Assembly (NCBI RefSeq): GCF_002007605.1
Contig: NZ_CP019799.1
Coordinates: 3,884,001-3,948,000, forward strand
Length of the DNA: 64,000 nucleotides
Source: Cellvibrio sp. PSBB023
Lineage (GTDB): Bacteria > Pseudomonadota > Gammaproteobacteria > Pseudomonadales > Cellvibrionaceae
Direction of reading: 5' to 3'
Shown: positions 49,331 through 59,657 of the stretch, piece after piece
Layout: the number at the start of each line of letters is the position of its first letter
Numbering within the stretch: position 1 is the stretch's first letter
Notes under the pieces: model-generated
The model's input: only the letters and a program-made list of their open reading frames with translations
Told to the model about the DNA's origin: nothing
The model's database searches: none
Position numbers and translations under genes: made by a program

Positions 49331-50707
49331 ATGAGACAAGTAATTCCTGCCGTTTCAATTGCTCTTAGTAGAACGCTGCTGGCAACTGCGATTGCTCTTG
49401 CGCCTGTTGTGATAAACAACGCAGCTAATGTGTTTGCACCGGGTGCTATTGAAATTGGCGTTGCTCATGCTCAAGTTAAGGCTAAAAACAAATATGCCTC
49501 TGCTGATCAGCGTAAGTTTCCTAATGTGACTGAGTCTTTCGGTAAGAAAATTACTGAAGCGGCCAACTATTTGCAGCCTCAAGATGAATCTGTGAAGCCC
49601 GACCCGCGTCGTGCGATGCAATTGCTGAATGAGATGGCAGCTAACTCTGCCAAGGCTAATGCTTACGAGTTGGTTTTGCTGAACCAGTACACGGGTTATG
49701 CTCACTTAGGTGCCGAGAACTATGCTAAGGCCATTGAAAGCTTTAACAAAATGCTCGCCCAATCGCCCAATATGCCTCTGGCTACTGAAGCATCGACAAT
49801 TCGTATTGTTGGGCAGCTTTATTCCCAGTTGGATAACCCGAAAAAAGCATTAGAAACTTTGCTTAAGTGGACCGACTATGCTGATTCATTAAAGCCAGAA
49901 GACTCTTATATGTTTTCAACGCTTTATTACCAGCTTGAAGATAACAACAACGCATTATTGAATATCAATGAGGCAGTTAAGAATCAGGAAGCAGCAGGTA
50001 AGATCCCTGCGGAATCCTGGTATATTCTTCAGCGTGGTTTGTACTTCGACAAAGAAGATTACAAAAGCGGCTTGGTCGTTCTTGAGAAGTTGATTAAGTA
50101 CTATCCGAAAGCTCAATATTGGAAGCAGCTGTCTCAAGTTTATCGTATGATGGATCGTACTAACGATGCATTGTATGCACTTGAAACCTGTTATTTGATG
50201 GACGGTTTGACGGCCGAGAAAGATTTAATCAATTTGGCGTATTCATTCCTTGAAGCTGAGGTGCCTTACAAGGCTGCCAAGGTGCTGCGTAAAGGTATTT
50301 ATACCGATAAAAGTATTGAACCCACTGCAAAAAATTTGAAGTTGCTTGCAGATGCTTATCGTTTGTCGCAAAACTCTAAAGAGTCTTTGGCTGAATACGA
50401 AAAGGCAGCGCAAAAATCAACTGATGGTGAGTTGATTATTGGTTTGGCTCAGGCTTACTTGGCTAATGATAAGTTCAAAGAGGCTTCCAAGTGGGGTCGC
50501 GATGCACTTAAGAAAGGTGGTATCAAGCGTGTTGATCATGCCAATATCACCGTTGCTCAAGCAGAGTTCGAGTTGAAAAACTTCGATGAAGCTATCAAGT
50601 TCTTTAAGGAAGCTGCAAAAGATGCGCGCAGTTCCAAACTCGCAAATCAATGGGTAGCCTTCTCTGAGCGTGAAAAAGCAAGATTGCAAGCCTTGGCTCA
50701 GCAGTAA
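49331..50707 (+). CDS. TPR-repeat protein of the TonB2 operon
   Basis: The 458-residue protein has an N-terminal hydrophobic export segment (LLATAIALAPVVINNAANVF). About ten tetratricopeptide-like helical repeats fill residues 90–450 (YTGYAHLGAENYAKAIESFNKM, AESWYILQRGLYFDKEDYKS, IIGLAQAYLANDKFKEASKW). TPR proteins are standard last members of TtpC–ExbBD–TonB2 operons and may scaffold the complex. A terminator follows. Confidence 0.87.
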   Translation: MRQVIPAVSIALSRTLLATAIALAPVVINNAANVFAPGAIEIGVAHAQVKAKNKYASADQRKFPNVTESFGKKITEAANYLQPQDESVKPDPRRAMQLLNEMAANSAKANAYELVLLNQYTGYAHLGAENYAKAIESFNKMLAQSPNMPLATEASTIRIVGQLYSQLDNPKKALETLLKWTDYADSLKPEDSYMFSTLYYQLEDNNNALLNINEAVKNQEAAGKIPAESWYILQRGLYFDKEDYKSGLVVLEKLIKYYPKAQYWKQLSQVYRMMDRTNDALYALETCYLMDGLTAEKDLINLAYSFLEAEVPYKAAKVLRKGIYTDKSIEPTAKNLKLLADAYRLSQNSKESLAEYEKAAQKSTDGELIIGLAQAYLANDKFKEASKWGRDALKKGGIKRVDHANITVAQAEFELKNFDEAIKFFKEAAKDARSSKLANQWVAFSEREKARLQALAQQ

Positions 50708-50730
50708 TGTAGAGTCTTCTTGTCTGTCAT

Positions 50731-50758
50731 AAAAAAGCCAGCTTTCGCTGGCTTTTTT
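50731..50758. terminator. Bidirectional terminator between TPR gene and ilvD
   Basis: AAAAAAGCCAGC pairs with GCTGGCTTTTTT around TTTC. It lies between convergent genes. Confidence 0.93.
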
Positions 50759-50809
50759 ATTTTTTGCCTCTGGTGTTTACGGGGTGCCTCTTGCGAGGCA
50801 CCTGAATAA

Positions 50810-52657
50810 TTAATAATCCAATTTACTCAGATCGCGTACGGCACCTTTATCAGCGCTGGTGGCCAGCATCGCATAGGCTTTCAATGACGCGCTCACTTTG
50901 CGTGGACGAACTTCGCTTGGCTTCCAGGCCAATGGGCCTTTGGCGTTTTCGGCGGCGCGGCGCGCATCCAGTTCGGCATCGGTTAACACTACGTTGATAC
51001 TGCGGTTGGGAATGTCGATACGAATAATATCGCCAGTTTGTACTAAACCAATTGCACCACCTGAGGCTGCTTCTGGTGAAACGTGACCGATGGATAAACC
51101 GGAGGTTCCGCCTGAGAAGCGGCCATCTGTCAGAAGTGCACAGGCTTTGCCCAGACCTTTGGATTTGAGGTAGCTGGTGGGGTAGAGCATTTCTTGCATA
51201 CCCGGGCCACCTTTAGGGCCTTCGTAACGGATAACGACTACATCGCCTTCTTTTACTTTGCCATCGAGAATATCGGCCACGGCTTTGTCCTGGCTTTCAA
51301 CCACATAGGCTTTGCCTTCAAATACCCAAATGCTTTCGTCCACACCGGACGTTTTTACTACGCAGCCATCGAGGGCGATGTTGCCTTTGAGTACGGCTAA
51401 GCCACCTTCTTTGCTGTAGGCATTTTTCACTGAGCGGATGCAGCCTTCAGCGCGGTCGCCATCCAGTGTCGGCCAGCGAGTTGCCTGGCTAAACGCCACT
51501 TGGGTCGGGATGCCGGCAGGGCCCGCTTTGTAGAAAGTTGCTACGGCTTCTGATGACGTAGTGATGATGTCCCACTTATCCAGTGCTTCCTGGAAAGTAT
51601 TGCTGTGCACCGTCGGCAATTGGTTGTGCAGCAGGCCACCTCGATTCAGCTCCGCCAGAATACCCATTACGCCACCGGCGCGGTGCACGTCTTCCATGTG
51701 GTATTTCGGGGTGTTAGGCGCAACCTTACACAGTTGTGGCACTTTGCGACTCATGCGATCCACGTCAAACATGGTAAACGGTACTTCGCCTTCCTGTGCT
51801 GCAGCTAGCAGGTGCAGGATGGTATTGGTTGATCCGCCCATGGCGATATCGAGTGCCATAGCATTTTCAAACGCTTCAAAGGTGGCGATAGAGCGCGGTA
51901 GTACACGCGCATCGTCTTGCTCGTAGTAGCGTTTGGTGATTTCCACAATACGGCGACCAGCTTCCAAAAACAGTTGCTCGCGGTCAGCGTGGGTTGCCAG
52001 CAGTGAGCCATTGCCGGGCAGGGATAAGCCCAGCGCTTCGGTTAAACAGTTCATCGAGTTGGCGGTAAACATGCCTGAGCAGGAGCCGCAGGTGGGGCAG
52101 GCGGAGCGCTCGTATTCATTCACTTTTTCGTCGCTGGCGTTGTCATCTACCGCAATCACCATCGCATCAACCAAATCGAGTTTGTGCTCGGACAGTTTGG
52201 TTTTGCCGGCTTCCATCGGGCCGCCGGATACAAAGATAACCGGGATATTCAGGCGCATCGCGGCCATCAACATACCGGGGGTGATTTTGTCGCAATTGGA
52301 GATACACACAATCGCATCCGCGCAGTGGGCGTTAACCATATATTCCACGGAATCGGCGATGATGTCGCGTGATGGCAAGCTGTAGAGCATACCGTCATGA
52401 CCCATGGCGATGCCGTCATCTACTGCAATGGTATTGAACTCTTTTGCGACGCCGCCGGCTTTTTCGATTTCGCGCGCAACCAACTGGCCGAGGTCTTTCA
52501 GGTGCACATGGCCGGGAACGAATTGGGTAAAGGAGTTGGCGATGGCAATGATGGGCTTATCAAAGTCGCCGTCCTTCATGCCAGTGGCGCGCCAGAGTGC
52601 GCGAGCACCAGCCATATTGCGGCCGGAGGTGGTGGTTTTGGAGCGATAAATAGGCAT
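50810..52657 (-). CDS. ilvD: Dihydroxy-acid dehydratase
   Basis: The 615-residue enzyme dehydrates 2,3-dihydroxy acids in valine, leucine and isoleucine synthesis. Iron-sulfur and active-site Cys motifs are visible: [12 protein letters not shown] and [40 protein letters not shown] is the C-terminal signature. The length equals the E. coli type (616). It lies alone on the minus strand. In Pseudomonas ilvD lies close to folA, and here the TonB2 operon separates them. Confidence 0.96.
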   Translation of the reverse strand: MPIYRSKTTTSGRNMAGARALWRATGMKDGDFDKPIIAIANSFTQFVPGHVHLKDLGQLVAREIEKAGGVAKEFNTIAVDDGIAMGHDGMLYSLPSRDIIADSVEYMVNAHCADAIVCISNCDKITPGMLMAAMRLNIPVIFVSGGPMEAGKTKLSEHKLDLVDAMVIAVDDNASDEKVNEYERSACPTCGSCSGMFTANSMNCLTEALGLSLPGNGSLLATHADREQLFLEAGRRIVEITKRYYEQDDARVLPRSIATFEAFENAMALDIAMGGSTNTILHLLAAAQEGEVPFTMFDVDRMSRKVPQLCKVAPNTPKYHMEDVHRAGGVMGILAELNRGGLLHNQLPTVHSNTFQEALDKWDIITTSSEAVATFYKAGPAGIPTQVAFSQATRWPTLDGDRAEGCIRSVKNAYSKEGGLAVLKGNIALDGCVVKTSGVDESIWVFEGKAYVVESQDKAVADILDGKVKEGDVVVIRYEGPKGGPGMQEMLYPTSYLKSKGLGKACALLTDGRFSGGTSGLSIGHVSPEAASGGAIGLVQTGDIIRIDIPNRSINVVLTDAELDARRAAENAKGPLAWKPSEVRPRKVSASLKAYAMLATSADKGAVRDLSKLDY

Positions 52658-52880
52658 AGCAGATGACCTCGTGGAGCCTGTTGCAGGCGGCTAACAGCGG
52701 TGACAATCGAGTTATTGAGCGAATAAAAACAGGGGACAAAGCATAGCAGAATTGCTGTCTATCGGCATGTTGATCTTGAGTTGACCATGGCGCCGTATAG
52801 GCCTGTTTTGCAGTGACGAAGGCCGGTGAAAAGGGGCGCAACAGCGAGAGATCTGTCGTGCCCCTGATATTGGGTTGTGA

Positions 52881-54194
52881 TTAAAGTGTCTTGATAAAGA
52901 TTTTGGAGTTGCGCTGGTAGTTGTACAGCAACTGCCGTTGCACGGGCAGGTCTTCCAGTTTTCCCTGCACAAAACCCTGTTCGATAAACCAGTGTGCCGT
53001 TTGGGTGGTGAGTAAAAATAGCTGCTTGATGTGCAGCTTACGCGCTTGAATTTCCATCTGTTGCAGCAGGGTTGCCGCACGCCCTCCGTTGCGATAATCG
53101 GGGTGGGTTGCTACGCAGGATAGCTCTGCCATATCGCCATAGGGGTAAAGGGCGGCGCAGGCGATGATGGTGCCGTCCTTATCCATGACATGAAACTGAT
53201 TGATTTCAGTTTCCAGCAGTTCCCGCGAGCGCCGCACCAGAATACCTTGTTCTTCTAACGGGCGAATCAGCTCCAGAATACCGGCGACATCGTCAATGCT
53301 GGCAACGCGCAACTGCTCATATTGGCCGGAGTAGATCATGGTGCCCAAGCCGTCACGGGTGAATAGCTCGGTCAGCAGGGCGCCATCGGTCTCGTAGCTG
53401 ATTAACTGTGCGCGCTGAACGCCTTGCAGGCAACTCAGGTAGCAGGCGCTCACGGCTTGCTGTAGGTCAGCGCCAATGGTTGCTCCACGTGTTGCCAGAT
53501 AGTCTTTGCATTCGGGCAGGGACAGTTGGCGAATCAGGCTGCCTTCGCTATCGCTCAACCCGTTACCGGCGACAAATGCGAGTAGCTTGTCGGCTTTGAT
53601 TGCGCTGGCGACGTGGGTGGCGACATCACTGAAGGAGAGATTGAAAATCTCACCGGTTGGCGAATAGGCCAGTGGCGAGAGCAGGACAACAGCGCCGGAA
53701 TCCAGGGCGGCATTGAGTGATTTGGTATGTACTTTGCGCACTTTGCCGGTGTGTTGAAGGTCTACGCCGTCGATCACGCCGTGGGGCATAGCGACAACGA
53801 AGTTGCCGCTGATGACCTGCATGTCGGCGTCTTGCATGGGCGAGTTGGGCAGGCTGGTGGAAAGCGCGGCTTCCACAATCGTGCGCGCTTCGCCAATGGC
53901 CTGAATCACCAAGCTCAGGCTGTCGCTGTCGGTGATGCGCAGGTTATTGTGAAAATGGCTGAAAGTGTCTGCAACTTGCAAGCGATCTTCAATTTGCGGG
54001 CGCGCGCCATGTACCAATACCAGGCGGACATCCAGGCTGCACAGCAGTGCGATGTCGTGCACTATGTTGTGAAAATTGGCATGGGTAATCGCTTCGCCGG
54101 GCAACATCAACACAAAGGTTTTATCGCTGTGTCTATTGATGTAAGGCGTCGAGTGACGAAACCATTTAACGTAATCCTGAGTGTTTGCGGGCAC
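52881..54194 (-). CDS. argA: N-acetylglutamate synthase
   Basis: The enzyme acetylates glutamate with acetyl-CoA, the first step of arginine synthesis. An N-terminal amino-acid-kinase-like domain (about 15–285: FVLMLPGEAITHANF, LVLVHGARPQIEDRL, GNGLSDSEGSLIRQLSL) is followed by a GNAT acetyltransferase domain (about 290–435: SCVATHPDYRNGGRAATLLQQ). A GTG start at 54194 with AAGAGA upstream gives 437 residues; a TTG at 54215 is an alternative start with no good site. argE lies 45 bp upstream on the same strand, as in Pseudomonas. Confidence 0.93.
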   Translation of the reverse strand: MPANTQDYVKWFRHSTPYINRHSDKTFVLMLPGEAITHANFHNIVHDIALLCSLDVRLVLVHGARPQIEDRLQVADTFSHFHNNLRITDSDSLSLVIQAIGEARTIVEAALSTSLPNSPMQDADMQVISGNFVVAMPHGVIDGVDLQHTGKVRKVHTKSLNAALDSGAVVLLSPLAYSPTGEIFNLSFSDVATHVASAIKADKLLAFVAGNGLSDSEGSLIRQLSLPECKDYLATRGATIGADLQQAVSACYLSCLQGVQRAQLISYETDGALLTELFTRDGLGTMIYSGQYEQLRVASIDDVAGILELIRPLEEQGILVRRSRELLETEINQFHVMDKDGTIIACAALYPYGDMAELSCVATHPDYRNGGRAATLLQQMEIQARKLHIKQLFLLTTQTAHWFIEQGFVQGKLEDLPVQRQLLYNYQRNSKIFIKTL

Positions 54195-54239
54195 CGTAGT
54201 TCTCTTTATCAGCAAGAAATGTCAGTTAGTGTTTGGGGT

Positions 54240-55394
54240 TTAGCAGCAAAAGCGCTCGATTAATCCACGCAGCAATTTTACTGCCGGCTCAATTTGGTTG
54301 AGCGGTATAAATTCATCCGGTTGATGCGCCTGATCAATGGAGCCGGGGCCTATTACCACCGTTTGCATACCCAACTGCTGCATGAACGGCGCTTCTGTGG
54401 CGAAGGCGACGCTATCACTGGCGTTGCCTGTGAGCTCCGCACAGGCTTTGACCAACTCGCTGTGTTCGTCCTCGCCGAAGGGATCTACCCCTTCGAAGAG
54501 CGAGGAGAGCACTATATCGGTGCCGCTGGTTTCAGCGATAGGGGTAAGACGCTGTTGGATGGCGGCGCGCAGCGCATCGTTATCCATGCCGGGCAGCAAG
54601 CGTAAATCAAAATGTAATTCACATTCACCGCAAATGCGATTGGCGCCATCACCGCCGTGGATACAGCCCAGATTCAACGTGGGTGTTTGTACAGCGAATG
54701 CGGGATTGCGGTACTTCAGTTGTAGCTCGCTGCGCAGCCCCATGAGTTCGTTCATTACCTGATTCATGGCTTCCAGTGCATTTTTGCCCAGAGCTGGATT
54801 GGATGAGTGCCCGCTGTGACCGCGTACGCGTATGGCCTCCATCATAATGCCTTTGTGGGCGCGAATCGGGGTCAGGTTGGTGGGCTCACCAATAACGGCA
54901 TAGCGCGGTGACAAGCCGCCAAGGCCATCCCGTGCCAGCGCGCGGGCGCCACTCATGCTGCTTTCTTCATCAGCAGTGGCGAGCACAATGAGTGGGTGTT
55001 TCAACTGGCGGCCAAGGTAAGGTTGTACCGCTGCCATAATCACCGGGAAAAACCCTTTCATGTCGGTGGCGCCCAGGCCGTAAAGCCTGCCGTCTTTTTC
55101 CGTCAGTGTGAAGGGATCAGACTGCCAGCGATCAGCATCGTAAGGCACGGTATCGCTGTGGCCGGCCAGTACCAAGCCGCCATCACCCTGACCGAGGGTA
55201 GCGATCAGGTTTACCTTGCCCGGTTGCGCCAGGGGCAGGATGCGGGTGTTGAAGCCCAGCGCAGAAAAGTCATTGGCGAGCTGATCAATGACCGCCTGGT
55301 TGGACATATCCCATTGGGGGACAGCGCAGCTCACCGAGGGCAGAGCGACAAGCTTGTGAAGCTGATATTGATAGCGTTTGAGGTCGACAGTCAT
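54240..55394 (-). CDS. argE: Acetylornithine deacetylase
   Basis: The 384-residue M20-family metallohydrolase releases ornithine from N-acetylornithine. Metal and catalytic motifs are LAGHSDTVPYD, GLGATDMKGFFP (metal-bridging Asp), ATADEESSMSGA (Glu-Glu) and GEPTNLTPIRAHKG. The C-terminal GPGSIDQAHQPDEFI carries the last metal His. argA follows 45 bp downstream on the same strand, which supports ArgE over the related DapE. Confidence 0.93.
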   Translation of the reverse strand: MTVDLKRYQYQLHKLVALPSVSCAVPQWDMSNQAVIDQLANDFSALGFNTRILPLAQPGKVNLIATLGQGDGGLVLAGHSDTVPYDADRWQSDPFTLTEKDGRLYGLGATDMKGFFPVIMAAVQPYLGRQLKHPLIVLATADEESSMSGARALARDGLGGLSPRYAVIGEPTNLTPIRAHKGIMMEAIRVRGHSGHSSNPALGKNALEAMNQVMNELMGLRSELQLKYRNPAFAVQTPTLNLGCIHGGDGANRICGECELHFDLRLLPGMDNDALRAAIQQRLTPIAETSGTDIVLSSLFEGVDPFGEDEHSELVKACAELTGNASDSVAFATEAPFMQQLGMQTVVIGPGSIDQAHQPDEFIPLNQIEPAVKLLRGLIERFCC

Positions 55395-55481
55395 GATCTA
55401 CTCGCAGTAAAACAGTCGGGCTGTTATCGGTGATTGCGCCCAAAAATGCAAGCCTGCAGGGCTAATCAGCGGGCAATAAAA

Positions 55482-55509
55482 AACCCGAGCCGGTTTCCCG
55501 GCTCGGGTT
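55482..55509. terminator. Stem-loop between argE and the phosphate transporter
   Basis: AACCCGAGCCGG pairs with CCGGCTCGGGTT around TTTC. On the minus strand it lies just after the transporter stop at 55532 and is followed by a TTTTT run there, so it ends the Pit unit. Confidence 0.85.
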
Positions 55510-55531
55510 CCTGGGGGGCATCAGCCGATGA

Positions 55532-56806
55532 TTAGCTGAATACACCTTTGAAGAAAAAGAAGTAGAGGATCGATAAGCCTGCCCCGGCGGGAAGGGTGAT
55601 TACCCAGGAGGCGAAAATCCCGCCGATCACACGTAAGTTCAGCGCGCCAATGCCGCGAGCCAAACCAACACCCAGCACGGCGCCCACCAGTGTGTGAGTG
55701 GTTGAGATGGGCATACCAATCCCGGAGGCGATTACCACTGTGGCGGCAGCGGCCATTTCGGCGGCAAAACCACGGCTTGGTGTGAGTTCTGTAATCTTTT
55801 TACCGATGGTTTGCATGACCTTATAACCATAGGTTGCCAAGCCAACCACTATGCCTACACCGCCAAGTAATAGAACCCATGGGGCGACAGCTGCTTTGGC
55901 GCCGACTTCGCCAGACTGAATAACACTGATAACCGCGGCCATAGGGCCGACAGCATTGGCAACATCGTTGGAGCCATGAGCAAATGCCATAGAGCAGGCG
56001 GTAAAAATCATTAAAACGCCAAATACGCGCTCTACGCTGGAGAAGCGATTGTTTTTGTCAGCACTTTTATCCTGACTGATGCGGCTTAACAGGTAGGTAC
56101 CTATTGCTGCGACGACCAGACCAATCGCCACGGCGATCATAACGGACTGGAGGAAACTGAATTCGACATGGTGGGACTTAAGTACATATTTCAGCCCTTT
56201 AAGCAGGGTGACCATGGATAAAAAGAAACCCACGGCAAACATATAGAAAGGGATATAGCGCTTGGCATTAGCAAAGGGATCTTCAGTATCCAGGATTAAA
56301 TACTGCACTGAACGAAAGATCCAGAATGACAGAATGCCTGCTGCCAGCGGCGATGTGACCCAACTGGCAACAATTCCCCATACCTGATTCCACTGCACCG
56401 CATCAGCCGAGATACCGACTGCCGCAAAGCCAATAATGGCGCCCACGATAGAGTGAGTGGTTGATACCGGCCAGCCTAAAATACTGGCAATTAACAGCCA
56501 ACTACCTGCTGCCAGAAGCGAGGCCAGCATGCCAAAAACGAATAAATCCGGGTGCTGGGTCATTACATCCAGCTCAACAATACCACTGCGGATAGTTTCA
56601 GTGACTTCGCCACCGGCCAGATAGGCCCCTGCAAATTCAAATACCATTGCAATACAAATGGCTTGCTTCATGGTAAGTGCGCGTGAGCCAACCGAGGTAC
56701 CCATGGCGTTGGATACATCGTTGGCACCTATGCCCCAGGCCATAAACAGGCCAAAAGCACAGGCTAGAATAAACAGCACATGGCCGTATTCAGCAAATAA
56801 AGTCAT
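55532..56806 (-). CDS. Pit-family low-affinity inorganic phosphate transporter
   Basis: The 424-residue inner-membrane protein has about ten hydrophobic segments. The two inverted halves each carry the Pit signature: GIGANDVSNAMGTSVGSRAL near the N-terminus and HGSNDVANAVGPMAAV in the second half. GWPVSTTHSIVGAIIGF and GMPISTTHTLVGAVLGVG are the paired motifs. It imports metal-phosphate by proton symport. The DUF47 (PhoU-like) accessory gene precedes it by 23 bp. Confidence 0.94.
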   Translation of the reverse strand: MTLFAEYGHVLFILACAFGLFMAWGIGANDVSNAMGTSVGSRALTMKQAICIAMVFEFAGAYLAGGEVTETIRSGIVELDVMTQHPDLFVFGMLASLLAAGSWLLIASILGWPVSTTHSIVGAIIGFAAVGISADAVQWNQVWGIVASWVTSPLAAGILSFWIFRSVQYLILDTEDPFANAKRYIPFYMFAVGFFLSMVTLLKGLKYVLKSHHVEFSFLQSVMIAVAIGLVVAAIGTYLLSRISQDKSADKNNRFSSVERVFGVLMIFTACSMAFAHGSNDVANAVGPMAAVISVIQSGEVGAKAAVAPWVLLLGGVGIVVGLATYGYKVMQTIGKKITELTPSRGFAAEMAAAATVVIASGIGMPISTTHTLVGAVLGVGLARGIGALNLRVIGGIFASWVITLPAGAGLSILYFFFFKGVFS

Positions 56807-56829
56807 CGTGGATTCCCCAAGGTAAAGGA

Positions 56830-57507
56830 TTAATGCGCCAGCAGCAGCTGTAAACGGCCGCCCACATCGTGTGCGCGGTTGGCGATATCACCCACCCAGT
56901 CGATGATGTTGTAAAGAAACATCACATCCACAGGGGGTAGCTGGGCTTCGAGGGCAAAGAGTGAGGTGCGCACACCAATTTCCAATTGGTCTGCCTTTTC
57001 CTCCAGAATGTCCAATTCCTTGATCATATTTTCTACAACGGTCAGCTCGCGGCCACTGAAGCCGGTCTCGAGCAGCTCGTCCAATTCATTGATCGCAGTG
57101 AGTGCTTGTTCTGCGGCAGCAACGCTTGAGCGCACAAACTCATTCATCTGCACTTTCATGCTGTCAGGAATGGTCATGCGGCGGCCCATGATGATCCCGG
57201 CAATGTCTTTGGCGCGGTTGGGAATGCGATCCTGCATGGTCAGCAGTTCGAGCAGGTCGGTGCGTGGCACCGGCAAGAACAGGCTTTTGGGCAGGTGCAG
57301 GCGCAGGTGCTTTTTGATCTCGTCCGCGTCGTTTTCAAACCTCACCACCTGTTGCTGGATGGTGCTGGCGAGGGGCCAGTCGTTACTGGTGACGGCATCA
57401 AAAAACGGGACAAGCTCGGCCGCTGCTTTAACAGCCAGCGCCATGTGCTCTTGCATGGGTTTGATGGGCGAGCGGCCAAACAGGTTCGACAAGTTTGCAA
57501 AAGGCAT
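56830..57507 (-). CDS. DUF47 (PhoU-like) Pit accessory protein
   Basis: The 225-residue all-helical protein has the TIGR00153/DUF47 pattern: NLFGRSPIKPMQEHM, ADEIKKHLRLHLPKSLFLPV, DLLELLTMQDRIPNRAKDIA and DWVGDIANRAHDVGGRLQLL. Members are related to PhoU and regulate the neighbouring Pit transporter. It is the first gene of the two-gene minus-strand unit. Confidence 0.93.
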   Translation of the reverse strand: MPFANLSNLFGRSPIKPMQEHMALAVKAAAELVPFFDAVTSNDWPLASTIQQQVVRFENDADEIKKHLRLHLPKSLFLPVPRTDLLELLTMQDRIPNRAKDIAGIIMGRRMTIPDSMKVQMNEFVRSSVAAAEQALTAINELDELLETGFSGRELTVVENMIKELDILEEKADQLEIGVRTSLFALEAQLPPVDVMFLYNIIDWVGDIANRAHDVGGRLQLLLAH

Positions 57508-57807
57508 GGTTATCCCCTCGGGTTAAAAGTGTGCGCAGTATAAAAACATCATCCGCCAAGGTCACGCAGCTTTATTACTTATTTATGACAAAGTTGTGAT
57601 GCTTTTTAGTGGGACTTTTGCTAGGCGCCAATATGGGGTGTTGGCGGCGAGAGCTGGGCGAGGCAGCAATGACGGGCTTGTTGAGCCTAGTCGGTTCTGG
57701 CCAAAACGCCAGCCTGTGGTGTTGTGGGCAGACTGCTGACGGGAGAGCCGCTACAATCAGTGCAGGTTTTCTAGCGAAACGTCTCTTTATTCACAGGAAT
57801 AACATCA
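57508..57807. other. Divergent intergenic region upstream of the Pit unit
   Basis: The 300-bp gap holds promoters for both directions. On the minus strand, TTTGTCATAAAT near 57585 is similar to one half of a Pho box, but no second good half follows at the required spacing. I see no gene here. Confidence 0.4.
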
Positions 57808-59570
57808 ATGGTGCTGGATCGGGTATTGGATTTGCGCGGCTTGATCAATGATCTGGTCGTGGATGGACGCATGGCGCAGGTAGATGCCAATGTATTGCTT
57901 GGCGCTTCGCGCACCCGCGAGCAGGCCATCATGCATCCCCTGGCCTATGTGGCCAGCCAAAATCTGGAAGATTTGCAGCGTCCCGGCAAAACCCTGGATG
58001 GCGATACCCTCAGCGAATGGCTGGCCAATAAGGCGCGCCTGCCATTATTTCATATAGACCCAATGAAAATTGATGTGGCCAAGTGTACGGAGGTGATTGG
58101 TTACGCCTTCGCCAAGCGCCACGGGATTTTGTGCGTGAAGGTGGAGCCGGATCATGTGGTTATCGCCTGTACCCAACCGTTTATGGGGGGTGGGAGCCGC
58201 AGGTTGAGCACGTGGCGCGCCGTACGGTAAAGCGTGTTGTGGCCAATCCGGCCGATATCGAACGCTTTATGGTGGAGTTTTATACCTTGGCGCGCTCGGT
58301 GTCTGGTGCCAGTGGCGCCACAGCCGCGTCGGCGATTACCAACTTTGAACAGTTGGTTGAGTTGGGTAAAGCCAGCGATCCGGATGCCAATGACCAGCAT
58401 ATCGTCAAGATTGTGGACTGGCTGCTGCAATACGCTTATGACCAGCGCGCCAGTGATATTCATATTGAGCCGCGCCGCGATGTGGGCCGCATCCGCTTTC
58501 GCATTGATGGGGTGCTGCACTATGTCTATGAATTACCTGCCAATGTCGCCACGGCGGTCACCAGTCGCTTCAAGGTGCTGGCGCGGATGGATATCGCCGA
58601 AAAGCGCAAGCCGCAGGATGGCCGAATCAAAACCCGCCGCAGTGACGGCAGTGAAATCGAACTGCGTATGTCCACCTTGCCAACGGCGTTTGGTGAAAAG
58701 CTGGTGATGCGTATTTTCGACCCGGAAGTGCTGCTGCGCAGCTTTACGGATCTGGGGCTGGTGGGCGATGACTATGCGCGCTGGTATTCCATGCTGACCC
58801 GGCCGAACGGTATTTTGCTGGTCACTGGCCCGACCGGTTCCGGCAAAACCACAACACTTTACTCGTCGCTGCGGCAGGTCGCGACCGATGAGGTGAATGT
58901 CAGCACCATTGAAGACCCGATCGAAATGGTGGAGGAGCGTTTTAACCAGACCCAGGTGCATCACAAAATCGGGCTGGATTTTGCCGCCGGTATCCGCAGC
59001 CTGATGCGGCAAGACCCGGATATCATCATGGTGGGCGAGATCCGCGACTTGGAAACCGCACAAATGGCGGTGCAGGCTGCACTTACCGGCCACTTGGTGC
59101 TATCAACTGTACACACCAATGATGCGCCTTCAACCATCGCTCGCTTGCTGGATCTGGGGATTCCCTCATACCTGATCAATGCCACGTTGCTGGGGGTGAT
59201 GGCGCAGCGCCTGGTGCGCACCCTCTGCCCGCATTGCAAGGAGGAGGGGCATATAACCAGCGAGCATTGGCAGGAACTGGTCTCGCCTTGGAAGGTGAAT
59301 GTGCCTGCCAAGGTCTATCGTCCGGTGGGTTGTCTGGAGTGCCGCAATACCGGCTATCTGGGGCGCCAAGGGCTGTATGAAATCCTGACCTTGTCGGAAA
59401 GCCTCAAGGAAAAAGTGGTGCCCGACTGCAACCTGCAAGACTTGCGTCGTTTGGCGATGAAAGAGGGGATGCGCACCCTGCGCTTGTCCGGTGCCCAAAA
59501 AGTCGCGGCTGGTTTGACGACAATGGAAGAGGTGCTGCGCGTGGCGCCACCGCCGGAGAAGGCGAGCTAG
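57808..59570 (+). pseudogene. Orphan GspE/PulE-type secretion ATPase, frameshifted at a G run
   Basis: The first frame (57808–58230) encodes the MshEN-like N-terminal domain: LPLFHIDPMKIDVAKCTEVIGYAFAKRHGIL. The second frame continues the same protein from 58191 (WEPQVEHVARRTVKRVVANP) to 59570. It contains the full ATPase: Walker A GPTGSGKTTTLYSSL, EDPIEMVEE, Walker B DIIMVGEIRDLETA, His box STVHTNDAPS, and a zinc site CPHC…CLEC. The switch from frame 1 to the frame one base earlier occurs at six G residues (58185–58190); seven would restore one reading frame of about 588 residues. The cause may be a real mutation, a sequencing error in the homopolymer, or slippage. Pseudomonas has an orphan secretion ATPase in the same place after argA–argE–pit–DUF47. 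Confidence 0.85.
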
Positions 59571-59598
59571 CCAGGGGGCATAGAATGTTGTGACACAT

Positions 59599-59630
59599 AA
59601 AAAATGGCGACCCGAGAGTCGCCATTTTTT
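59599..59630. terminator. Bidirectional terminator between ATPase and TauE-like genes
   Basis: AAAAAATGGCGAC pairs with GTCGCCATTTTTT around CCGAGA. It lies between convergent genes. Confidence 0.93.
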
Positions 59631-59657
59631 ATGTCCTTCGCACTAATCTGTCGCTAA

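Noticed and set aside
57560..57600. Possible Pho box upstream of the Pit unit
   Set aside because: Only one half-site is similar to CTGTCAT; the second half at the required spacing is poor.
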